Shown piece by piece: positions 19,486-28,560 of a stretch of 64,000 nt of DNA. Source of the stretch: Cyclobacteriaceae bacterium (GTDB lineage Bacteria; Bacteroidota; Bacteroidia; Cytophagales; Cyclobacteriaceae); contig CATQIH010000012.1 of the NCBI GenBank assembly GCA_958296015.1, forward strand, positions 42,501 to 106,500, read 5' to 3'. The notes beneath the pieces are model-generated. The model saw only the letters and a list, made by a program, of their open reading frames with translations. It did no database searches and had not been told where the DNA came from. The number at the start of each line of letters is the position of its first letter. The stretch's first letter is position 1. Made by a program: the position numbers and the translations under genes.

Positions 19486-21157
19486 ATGCTAACACTAACT
19501 CAAATTACAGATCATAAATCTATTAAATCATTGTCTTCTATCAACCTCCCTGATTTTACTATTATTACAGGCATAAATGGTTCAGGAAAAACACAACTAC
19601 TGGAAGCCATTGTGGAAAGAAAGTTACAAATAAAACAAGGCGATACTTCTTTGGGTAAGATTAGGTTCTTCAATAGCCAGAATTTCAATTTTGGTGCAGA
19701 TTCTTTTGATTATGACTCATTAGAAGGAAACACTCAAGATATCTATGAAAAATATCGTGAAATAAGAAACAAAATAAGTGATTTACCATCAGGTGAGAAA
19801 ATTGATTTTGAGAGAAAATATATAAAAATCGCTGAAATGGCTAAAAAAGATATATATCAATTAACAGACAAAGAATTTAAGGCTTTCCCAATAATAAGTG
19901 ATACGGATGTTTTTAGTCATAACTTATCTAAATTGTTTTATTGTTATGCCTACACATATGAAAATATAAGATACCGAAATTATAAAAGTGAATTACCGTA
20001 TGACGAGGATGACATAATAAATCAACTAGGAACTCCTCCTTGGGAAGTTATGAATGATATGCTTAAAATGGCAAATTTGGAATACAGAGTCAACTATCCA
20101 AATCTTAAAGATTTTGACCATGAAAGTAATTTTACAATAAACTTAACTAATACAACTTTAGGAGGTACTATTAATTTTAAAGACCTTTCTTCTGGAGAAA
20201 AAGTTATTATGTCATTCGTATTGACTCTTTTTAATTCAGACCTTAAATTATCATTTCCAGAAGTGTTGCTATTAGACGAAATTGATGCTTCGCTACATCC
20301 TTCCATGACTCGGCAATTAATAAGTATACTTCAAGGATTCTTCGTCGAAGAACACAATGTAAAAGTTATACTAACTACCCATTCAATATCCAAAGTTGCT
20401 TTAGCTTCTGAAGAATCCATTTTTGTAATGAACAAAGCCGAACCTAGAATTGAAAAGGTAAACAAGGAATATGCAGTACCCTTGTTATCAGATGGTTTTA
20501 TAGCTATTAGTGAAGATTTAATTCTAAAAACTGAAAACAAAAAAACTCTTTTTGTAGAAGGTAACGATGCCAAATATTACAGCAATTTGCGAGCAACTAC
20601 TCTGCAAAATGAATCAGGAGCAAATAAAAGCGATATTTATTATAAAATAAAACTCGTTGAAGCTTCTTTTGGGTTAATCGACCGTGATTTTCTTACAGAT
20701 GATGAGATTGGATTGATCAGAAAATGTTATCCTAAATTGTTCGTATTACACTACTATTAGTGTTGAAAACTATTTGTTTCACCCGGAGAACTTGAAAGAA
20801 TATTATAACAAACAGAAAAGAAATTTTGATATGGAATCCTATACTTCTTCAATTAGGAAAATGAGAAATGACAATCGTTTAGAAATACTATCTAAGATTG
20901 GAAATAGCAGAAAGAGTTACCCTTTCTTCGTCGAAAAACACAAACTAAGAAATACTTTTATAGATACAAGCAGCACAACAAAAGTCAGTCATATGCTTGA
21001 AAGTGACAATTTCGAGACATTTTACAAAGTATTTACCGCTAAAGATTATGGGAAAACAATTCCTGAACGTAATAATATAAATAAGGAAGAGCTAAGTAAA
21101 ACTGAGTGGTTTAGAGGCAAGATAAGCGATCTTCTAGCAAACTTACAAACCTCATGA
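19486..21157 (+). pseudogene. OLD-like AAA ATPase, one frameshift
   Basis: An ABC-type ATPase related to the overcoming-lysogenization-defect (OLD) and AAA_15/AAA_21 groups, about 556 residues if repaired. Walker A is GINGSGKT (about residues 31-38), signature LSSGEKV, Walker B LLLDEID and a His in TTHS; a Toprim-like start FVEGNDAKYY follows. The frame breaks at 20757-20760, where TATTAG replaces the expected TATAGT; dropping one T gives HYYSVENYLFHPEN and the frame runs on to 21157. The gene is clearly more AT-rich than its neighbours, suggesting transfer. OLD-family proteins often act in phage defence, but a role here is inference. The frameshift could be a sequencing error. Confidence 0.75.
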
Positions 21158-21474
21158 AAACAGGCCGATTATAGGCATTTAGTGATGGGGTATTAGCAAT
21201 CATCATTACCATCATGGTATTGGAAATCAAGATGCCACATGGCAAAGATTTTGCGTCGCTGGCACCGCTGATTCCGGTGTTTCCGAGTTATGTTTTGAGC
21301 TTTATTTATGTAGATATTTTCTGGAATAATCACCATCACATGCTAAACGCTACCGATAAAATCAGTGGCAATTACCCGTATTTTGTACCGGAAGCAGGCG
21401 AAAAAGTAGGAGGATTTGTCGGCTGGATGCTGCTTTCTCACAAAAAACCGGTTGGGAGTTCTTCTACTTTATAA
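21154..21474 (+). pseudogene. decayed TMEM175/DUF1211-type channel gene
   Basis: The ATG overlaps the previous stop codon. The conserved N-terminus of TMEM175-like potassium channels can be read as MKTGRL-stop-AFSDGVLAIIITIMVLE; the usual Glu codon before AFSDGV is TAG, an in-frame nonsense change. The next helix and the YWNNHHHML-type motif (here IFWNNHHHML) survive, but after residue 70 the sequence no longer resembles the family. The gene is therefore broken by a substitution and by loss of its second half, which is unlike the single-base indels elsewhere and points to real decay. Confidence 0.75.
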
Positions 21475-21615
21475 GAGTATAAAGGCATAATGACAGCCGG
21501 ACTGCGTGTGGCGTCAATTGTCTCCCTTTAGAATATTGTACTATTCCTGAACAAACGGAGGCATGGTAGCTTATACACTTTCTGGCTCAAGACCTTTTCT
21601 ATAACGATTGGAATA

Positions 21616-22956
21616 ATGAAGCATAAAGTATCGTACTTACCCAAAGCAGGCAGCGCCTTTGTGTTTTTGCTGCTGTTTTTTACCACTACGCAGCTTATGG
21701 CACAAGACAAAAAGGCTTATCTTTCTGCAAAAGACAGCGAACCCAGTAAGTTTGGCTGGATGCAGGGCTTCCCACCGCCCGCTGATAAAGTGCTACACAC
21801 TTGGGATGGCTCTTTCTTTGAGTTTCCGGCCATACGCTGGAGTGTGGTGCATATGCGGCAAATGCTGCCTACCGTCAACGTGTCCCGTGGGCTAGATAAA
21901 CCCTCAGCATTAGTGTATGACCTCGACCAAGAAATAGATTCCATAAAATTCACCCCCTGGCACGAGCAAAAACCCATGACCTGGGAAGCTTCTCTCTGGA
22001 AAAATTATACCGATGGCATGATCATCCTTCACAAAGGGGAAGTAGTGTATGAACGCTATTTCAGTGCGCTAACAGAGGATGATGTTCATGCGGTGATGTC
22101 ACTGACCAAATCCTTCAACGGCACGCTTGCTTCTATTCTGGTGGCGGAAGGCAAGCTGGACGATACCAAACTGGTGCCCTACTATGTGCCCGAACTCAAA
22201 AACTCGGCCTACGGGGATGCTACGGTGCGGCAGGTGATGGACATGACCACGGCCCTGAAATACAGCGAGGATTATGCCGATCCGAAGGCAGATATCTGGG
22301 ATTTCTCTCAGGCTGGCAACCCTCTACCCAAACCCAAAGATTATAAAGGGCCCGTAGGCTACTACGAATACCTGGAAACAGTGAAAAAACAAGGCAAACA
22401 TGGTGAAGCCTTTGGCTACAAAACCGTTAATGCCGATGCGCTGGGCTGGATCATTTCAAAAGCTATTGGCAAATCAGTCAATGAGTTGCTTGCCGAACGG
22501 ATATGGAGCAAAGCAGGTATGGAACAGGATGCCTACTACCAGGTAGATAGCAAAGGGATTGCATTCACAGGCGGGGGCTTTAATGCCGGGCTGCGCGATC
22601 TGGCTCGTTTTGGCGAACTGCTGCGCAACGATGGCAACTGGAACGGCGTTCAGCTTTTTCCCAAAGAAGCCGTGCAGGATATCAAAAAGGGGGGCAGCAA
22701 GGAAGCTTTCGCCAAATCTGGCCACCCTGCGCTCAAAGGCTGGTCGTATCGCAATATGTGGTGGATCACTGAAAATAAAGACGGTGCCTACGCAGCCCGT
22801 GGCGTTCACGGACAAACTATTTATATAGATCCTGCTGCCAAAATGGTGCTTGTCCGTTTGGCATCGCATCCGGTGGCGGCCAATTCAGCCAACGATGCAT
22901 ATTCTTTGCCAGCCTATCAGGCTGTTGCCGACTATTTGATGAACAAGCATGAATAA
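21616..22956 (+). CDS. class C beta-lactamase-type serine hydrolase
   Basis: A 446-residue exported protein. The signal peptide covers residues 1-30 (ending TTQLMAQ). The AmpC/esterase-type catalytic motif SLTK has Ser162 and Lys165; a Tyr-x-Asn-like segment (FGYKTVNADAL) and the C-terminal HGQ box (ARGVHGQTIYIDP, near residue 397) complete the set. HGQ in place of KTG is common in the esterase/6-aminohexanoate-dimer hydrolase branch, so an esterase or amidase activity is more likely than penicillin hydrolysis. The gene stands alone on the plus strand. Confidence 0.88.
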   Translation: MKHKVSYLPKAGSAFVFLLLFFTTTQLMAQDKKAYLSAKDSEPSKFGWMQGFPPPADKVLHTWDGSFFEFPAIRWSVVHMRQMLPTVNVSRGLDKPSALVYDLDQEIDSIKFTPWHEQKPMTWEASLWKNYTDGMIILHKGEVVYERYFSALTEDDVHAVMSLTKSFNGTLASILVAEGKLDDTKLVPYYVPELKNSAYGDATVRQVMDMTTALKYSEDYADPKADIWDFSQAGNPLPKPKDYKGPVGYYEYLETVKKQGKHGEAFGYKTVNADALGWIISKAIGKSVNELLAERIWSKAGMEQDAYYQVDSKGIAFTGGGFNAGLRDLARFGELLRNDGNWNGVQLFPKEAVQDIKKGGSKEAFAKSGHPALKGWSYRNMWWITENKDGAYAARGVHGQTIYIDPAAKMVLVRLASHPVAANSANDAYSLPAYQAVADYLMNKHE

Positions 22957-22970
22957 CCAAAACGAAAAGA

Positions 22971-23042
22971 GTGATAAAAGTTTTGAGTGTGCCGTCTCTG
23001 GCCGCATTTCTTTTAATGAGTTGTAAGGACGATGATAAATAG
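22971..23042 (+). pseudogene. possible lipoprotein signal fragment
   Basis: A GTG-started stretch of 23 codons reads like a lipoprotein signal peptide: hydrophobic VPSLAAFLLMSC followed by KDDDK and a stop. Lipoprotein genes in Bacteroidota often begin with LLxSCKDDD. Nothing coding follows, so this is probably a remnant of a lost gene or chance. Confidence 0.25.
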
Positions 23043-23122
23043 AAATGAGAAAAGAAGATTGACACTAATAGCTGCATTACTTTTTATATAAATCACACAC
23101 AACCACTAAACCCTAGCGTATT

Positions 23123-23896
23123 ATGGAGTTCTCAGAATTATTTAACCTAAAAGGAAAGACCGCCATAGTGACGGGCGGTGCCAATGGTATTGGAAAAGCA
23201 ACAGCCATACTACTGGCCAAAGCGGGTGCCAACATCGCTATTGGCGATTTTAAGGTGGAAGATGCCAAAGAGGTAGCAAAAGAAATCAACGATCTGGGCG
23301 TAAAGGCTATTGCCGTTTCCTGTAATGTGCTCAAAGACGAAGACCTGGTGAACCTGGTAGACACCACGGTGAAAGAACTAGGCGGTATTCATATTCTGAT
23401 CAACAATGCTGGCGGCGGGGGTGGTGGCCGTGAAAACCCGTTCAAAATTTCGGTGGATGATTTCAAACGAGACTTTGAACTGAACGTGTTCAGTGCCTGG
23501 AGATTATGTCAGTTGTGTGTGCCTCACATGAAGGAAGTAGGCTACGGCTCTATTGTCATCACCACGTCTATGTCTAGTATCAACAAAGACCCGAACATGA
23601 GCGGCTATGCGGCATCCAAAGCCGCACTCAACCATATGGCCGCCAACCTGGCCCACGATTTTGGCCCCGAGGTACGCATCAATACGGTAGGTCCGGGAGC
23701 CACCAGAACGGCAGCCCTAGAATCTGTGTTGACCCCCGAAATAGAAAAAAAGATGTTGTCTCACACACCTATCAAAAGGTTGGGCACTTCCGATGACATT
23801 GCGGGAGCCATGCTTTATTTCGCCTCGCCAATCTCTGAATGGGTAAGCGGCCAAACCATCTTCATCAATGGAGGCGGAGTGCAGACGTTGGAGTAA
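23123..23896 (+). CDS. short-chain dehydrogenase/reductase
   Basis: A 257-residue classical SDR. The cofactor motif GGANGIGKA (about 14-22), the acidic residue GDF after beta-2 (favouring NAD(H)), NNAGG (about 92-96), the catalytic Ser in TTSMSS and YAASK (Tyr and Lys near 163 and 167) are all present, and the tail SEWVSGQTIFINGG is typical. Sequence resembles the 7-alpha-hydroxysteroid dehydrogenase / 3-oxoacyl-ACP reductase branch, but the substrate cannot be predicted. It is a single plus-strand gene. Confidence 0.9.
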   Translation: MEFSELFNLKGKTAIVTGGANGIGKATAILLAKAGANIAIGDFKVEDAKEVAKEINDLGVKAIAVSCNVLKDEDLVNLVDTTVKELGGIHILINNAGGGGGGRENPFKISVDDFKRDFELNVFSAWRLCQLCVPHMKEVGYGSIVITTSMSSINKDPNMSGYAASKAALNHMAANLAHDFGPEVRINTVGPGATRTAALESVLTPEIEKKMLSHTPIKRLGTSDDIAGAMLYFASPISEWVSGQTIFINGGGVQTLE

Positions 23897-24071
23897 TGGC
23901 ATTGCCAATCTGGTAAGATGAAAAGTACATTTCTGCCGGGTCGTATGTGTTGTATAGTCTTTCTTTTATAGCATCTTCAATGCCTATTAGTTTGCTTAGC
24001 GCATGTTTGCTTATCAGAAAACAACGGTTGTTTGTAGCATGGCCAATATACCCTGACGGATTTGCTGCCAA

Positions 24072-24281
24072 CATGGAGCTTTTTGCTGCGCATATGGTGC
24101 TCGGTGCTGCGTTGTTGCAGTAATTTGCTCCATCGTTGCAGCTTTTTGCTCCATTGCCGGAGCATTTTGCTGCATGTAAGGTGCTCAGAACACCAGCGTT
24201 GCAGCAATTTGCTCTATCATCGCAGCAATTTGCTCCGTCATCGCAGCAATTTGCTCCATTGTTGCAGCTTTTTGGTGCCGA
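24072..24281. repeat. 21-bp tandem minisatellite
   Basis: Ten imperfect units of exactly 21 bases run from 24072 to 24281. The consensus is close to GTTGCAGCAATTTGCTCCAT. Units starting at 24198, 24219 and 24240 are most alike; 24093 and 24177 are the most diverged. Because 21 is a multiple of three, frames stay open on both strands and encode heptads such as HRSNLLR. No signal peptide or clear start is visible, so coding is doubtful. The array occupies the gap between two convergent genes. Confidence 0.8.
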
Positions 24282-24347
24282 TAAGGAGCAAAATGCCTTG
24301 GTGTATAGCCAATATGGTGGGTAAGTAGGGTATTGGGAAGAAAAGAC

Positions 24348-24387
24348 AAAAAAAACAGCCCGGTAGGTATGCGTTCCTACCGGGCTG
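24348..24387 (-). terminator. intrinsic terminator
   Basis: A 12-base stem CAGCCCGGTAGG / CCTACCGGGCTG (24356-24367 and 24376-24387) with an 8-base loop. On the minus strand it is followed by a run of T, as expected for the gene ending at 24417. Confidence 0.9.
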
Positions 24388-24416
24388 TGTTTGTATAGGT
24401 GTACGATCAGGTAAAA

Positions 24417-24908
24417 CTATACCTCATCGTCAGTATTATCTGACGGTCGGCTTCTTCGTTTTTCGAAACGTTTGCTCAGGTCTTCATATACCGGCTTGGC
24501 ACCCGGAATATTCATCTTGGTATGTAGCTTCACCGTATTATAGTAGGCCAGAGCCGCTAACCAGGCTTCGCTACCTGCCAGCTTGATGGTGTCGTCCAGT
24601 TCGGAGCAGATACGGTTCGCCACCTGCAATAGCTCGGATAAGTCGCGCACCGCCTTGAAGTCTATATCCATCTCGCTTACTTTCAGAAAAGATGGTCCCA
24701 GGTCTGGCTGAGACTTAGCATAGCGCAGTGCCTTTTCTACAAAGGGCGCATTGCCGTCACTCATCTTGGGTATCTCGCGACGTTCGTCGGCTGTGAGCGC
24801 AATCAGGTAGGGCGTCAGTGCCGTGTATACCTCTTCCAGTTTCTTGATGTTAGCCTCCAGTTCTTTGGCAGGAATCTGAATAGAAATCTCGTTTTGTAAT
24901 CCTTGCAT
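24417..24908 (-). CDS. conserved-type hypothetical protein
   Basis: The preferred start at 24908 gives MQGLQNEISIQIPAKELEANIKKL (163 residues); the frame runs 18 codons further upstream without resemblance to coding sequence. The protein is soluble and predicted helical, with a Lys/Arg-rich tail RFEKRRSRP and an acidic end. No signal peptide, membrane segment or enzymatic motif is visible. Small helical proteins with this opening occur in Bacteroidota, but no function is known to me. It is monocistronic, ending in a strong terminator. Confidence 0.65.
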   Translation of the reverse strand: MQGLQNEISIQIPAKELEANIKKLEEVYTALTPYLIALTADERREIPKMSDGNAPFVEKALRYAKSQPDLGPSFLKVSEMDIDFKAVRDLSELLQVANRICSELDDTIKLAGSEAWLAALAYYNTVKLHTKMNIPGAKPVYEDLSKRFEKRRSRPSDNTDDEV

Positions 24909-25224
24909 CAGCAAATAATGTTTGAGTAAGTAATAGGACTTGGAAAGCGGACAATCTATCACAGCAGAAGCTTTGCATCAAGGCAAAAGAGCAGAGAACC
25001 TTACAGGCGTAAGTTTTATGGAGAAAAGGTAGAAAGATTCCAGCACCGGAAGAAAACCAACAAGCACCTACAAAGCTGACAAAACTAAAACGTACAATTC
25101 TTGATGAGGTGGATTCTTCCTTCTAAAGCATTTGCGTTTAAAGAAACCTGGGATGGCAACGAGCATATTTCAACAGCCTACCTTCTAAATAAGATATGTT
25201 GGTTTACAGACTTTCTATGTTAAT

Positions 25225-27593
25225 TCACTCACTCCGCAGGCTATCTACCGGATTGGCGATCGCCGCTTTAACAGATTGATAGCCTACTGTTAGCAGGGTG
25301 ATGGCCAGGGAGCAAACAATGGCCAGCACAAATACGGTCGGGCTGATGGAAGTTCGATAAGCAAAGTCTTTGAGCCAGGTATACATCAGAAAATAGGCGC
25401 ATGGCGTGGCAATGACAAAGGCAATGAGCACCAGCTTGATATAATCTGTGGAAAACAACAGCAGAATGCTGCTCACAGAAGCTCCCAACACTTTGCGTAC
25501 GCCAATTTCCTTGGTGCGCAGTTCTGCGGTGTAGGCTGCCAGCCCAAACAAACCCAGGCAGGAGATGAAGATGGCAATGAAAGCAAAATAGTTGAAGAGC
25601 TCGCCGGTGCGCTGTTCTGCTTTATACATGGCATCGTAGCTTTCATCCAGAAACTGGTATTCAAAAGGGTAGGCGGGGTTCATCTGCTTCCAGCTTGCTT
25701 CAGCAGCAGCCAATGCTTCGGGTATGGCCTGGTTTTCTACCCTGATGTACAGATTGCTGCGCCAATCGGAGAAACGAACAGTACCAGCGGTGCGATAGGC
25801 TGGTGCACCGACTGGAAATTGAAGTTCTGTGCTATGCCAATGATGGTGCCCTTCACGCCATGCAGGCTGAATGCTTTGCCCACCGGGTCAGTGAGTCCCA
25901 TTTGCTGTACGGCTTCTTCGTTGAGGATGAAGGCCGTGCTGTCGGTGCCTCGTTCTTTAGAAAAGGCTCTGCCTTCGGCCATCTTGATCTTAAAGGTCGC
26001 TATAAAATCAAGGTCTACCGAAAGCTGGTTGATCAGCAGGTTCTGATCGGCTGCTTTGCCTTGCCAGTCGGCTCCCGAAGTAGAGCTTGCCACATCGGTC
26101 AGGTTCTGACTGGCTGAGGTGATATACTGCACGCCAGGTTGCTGCAACAGGCTGTTCTTGAAGGCTTCTGTATTTTTATAGAGGTCCCCACTCATGGGTA
26201 CGACAATCACGTTATCTTTGTCGTAACCCAGCTTTTTGTTGCTGATAAACTTTAGCTGATCATCAATGACCAGTGTGCCAATGATGAGTATGATAGACAG
26301 AGCAAACTGTAATACGACCAGTCCTTTTCTCAACACAGTACCGTTCTTTCCGGCTTTGAAGGTGCCTTTTAATACTTTAACCGGTTGGAAAGAAGAAAGA
26401 AACAATGCCGGATACAGCCCTGAGGTAAGGCCGGTAAACAGTGTGATGCACAGCAAAGTGACGATAACCTGACCATCCAGCAGATCAAAGCTGATGTGTT
26501 TCTGGGCCATGTCATTATACCACGGTAAGACAAGTTCTACCAGCAGCGCAGCCAGCATCACAGCGATCAGGGCAAACAGCGTAGCTTCTCCCAGAAACTG
26601 CCCGATCAGTTGTGACTTAACCGCTCCAATGGTTTTTCGCAACCCTATCTCTTTAGATCGTTTGATAGAACGCGCCGTAGCCAGATTCATAAAGTTGATA
26701 CAGGCAATCAGTAGCATAAACAGCGCAATGGCTGAAAAGATGTAGATATATTGTATATCACCATTGCCACTGATGTCCATATCAAAATTAGAGTAGAGGT
26801 GAATATCGGTCAAAGGTTGTAGGTATAAGAAAATACCATCATAACCGCTGTCTTCCTGAAACCGCTTCTTAAACAAACCTGCCACTTTATCGCTGACCAC
26901 CTGGCTGGAGGCTTTATCTTTGAGTTGCACATAGGTGTAATAGTTGAGGTCGCTCCAGTTGTCTTCGCCAATGTTGTGGTGCTGCAAAAACAAGTTGAAT
27001 GGCAGCAGATAAGCAAACCGCAGGTGCGAGTTTTCAGGCATATCTTCATATACGCCAGTCACCTTCAGTTCGTCTGTATTGTCGAAGCGAACCGTTTTTC
27101 CTACGGCCTGCTCACCGCCAAAGTACTTTCGTGCCAGCGACTGTGATAAGATGATAGACTTTGGATCAGTGAGCGCAGTGGCCGGATTTCCTTCCAGGAA
27201 ATGAAAGCTGAACATGTCCAGTGTGGCCGGATCAGTATAGGCACCATCTTGCTCTTGGTAAGGCTGGTCATCGTAGGTAATCAGGGAACGATCTATGAGA
27301 TTGTAGCGGGTCACGTTTTCTATCTCCGGTATTTCACTCCCGATGAAATCAGCAAAAGGTGCGGGTGTCGTTGTGTAGGCTGCTTCCTTGCCTGCAATGT
27401 TCTGTTTGATGATCGCTCTGTATAACTGATGGGCATTCGTGTGATAGCGGTCGTAGCTGAGTTCATCGCCTACCCACAGCAAAATAAGCAGCGCAGTAGC
27501 GATACCAATGGCCAGACCACCAATGTTGATCAGCGAATAAACCTTGTTGTTAAACAGATTTCTGAAAGCGACTTTGAGATAGTTCCTGAACAT
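25225..27593 (-). pseudogene. MacB/FtsX-type ABC permease, one frameshift
   Basis: An FtsX-like permease of about 789 residues if repaired, of the two-module type common in Bacteroidota. N-terminal FRNLFNNKVYSLINIGGLAIG starts the first transmembrane helix, followed by a MacB periplasmic domain, a three-helix FtsX domain (with RSKEIGLRKTIGA near residue 310), a second periplasmic domain and a second FtsX domain (TKEIGVRKVLGAS). The frame breaks near 25767: CCGATTGG should read CCGGATTGG, one G missing. After restoring it the protein reads SPDWRSNLYIRVENQAIPE through the break. Partner ATPase and adaptor genes are not adjacent. A sequencing error is plausible. Confidence 0.85.
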
Positions 27594-27791
27594 GAGTAAT
27601 AGGATTTAGCATGGTATAATGAAAACCGTATTAAAGATTATCAAAAAAGTATGCCATCTTAAAAACATGCCTTTAGACATTGTATGAAGGGATTGAATCA
27701 GATAAAACTGTTCGCTAACGTACAGTAGTGTTGAATATCGGACACTATTATCTACTGTAAGGCTTCCATTGCGCAATGGCAAAACACCACA

Positions 27792-28379
27792 TCAGGATTT
27801 TATAGCCTGAACCACTTCTTCGTCCAGCGGTGAAATGGCAGGCCCGAAATAATGGGTCAACATGCCGTTGGTATCGATGAGGTATTTGCTGAAATTCCAG
27901 TCCGGGGCGTGGTTGTTCCAGCCGTTTTGTGTAGCATCCGTCAGCCAGTAGAAGACATTAGACTGCCCCGGCCCTTTGGTGACTTTACACTTTTGGGTAA
28001 TAGGAAAAGTAACGCCGTAGTTCAACTGGCAGAACTGCGCAATCTCCTGATCACTGCCCTTTTCCTGCTCTCTAAAATCATTGGCCGGAAAGCCTATGAT
28101 CGTTAAGCCTTCCTGCTGCTGCTCGTACAGTTCCTGTAATTCGGCATACTGACCGGTGTAGCCACAGTTGGAGGCCGTATTGACCAGCAATACTTTCTTT
28201 CCCTGCAAATCAGCAAAAGGCAGCTCTTTGCCACCAATCAGCACTGTGCGTAACGCATAAAAAGAATGCAAAGGTGGGGTCTGCTGTTTGTTGCGTATGA
28301 TTCTTCCCTTGTCACCTGATTTGCTGATGCGCATGGTGAGAGGATAGCTCAACTTCAACAGTTTCTGTTTGATGTTCAT
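27792..28379 (-). CDS. glutathione peroxidase family protein
   Basis: A 195-residue thiol peroxidase. The core motif VNTASNCGYTGQY places the peroxidatic Cys at residue 72; the GFPANDFREQE segment and the Trp-bearing WNFSKYLI motif (near 164-171) complete the catalytic set. A Cys replaces selenocysteine, as in most bacterial homologues, which usually rely on thioredoxin rather than glutathione. An N-terminal extension of about 40 residues (MNIKQKLLKLSYPL...) precedes the domain and has no clear signal-peptide cleavage site. It is a single minus-strand gene. Confidence 0.9.
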   Translation of the reverse strand: MNIKQKLLKLSYPLTMRISKSGDKGRIIRNKQQTPPLHSFYALRTVLIGGKELPFADLQGKKVLLVNTASNCGYTGQYAELQELYEQQQEGLTIIGFPANDFREQEKGSDQEIAQFCQLNYGVTFPITQKCKVTKGPGQSNVFYWLTDATQNGWNNHAPDWNFSKYLIDTNGMLTHYFGPAISPLDEEVVQAIKS

Positions 28380-28560
28380 GTGTCTGTTTGTTACGATTCT
28401 TTTAATGTCACCATAAAGTGCTTACGCTGCAAATAACTAGAAGCAACATGGAGCCTTAAATGTTTATACGACACCTAAGAAATGACAAGGCTACCTGAAC
28501 AAGATCAATAAATACGTATGAGGTAAATAACGAATAGCACAACAAGGCGACGGGCAATGG

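Noticed and set aside
20740-20780. Programmed +1 frameshift in the OLD-like gene
   Set aside because: No slippery sequence or stimulatory structure resembling the known prfB-type site is seen; a single inserted T is a simpler explanation.
24062-24328. An 88-residue protein-coding gene over the 21-bp repeats
   Set aside because: Frames are open on both strands as a by-product of the 21-base period; there is no signal peptide, promoter or family resemblance.
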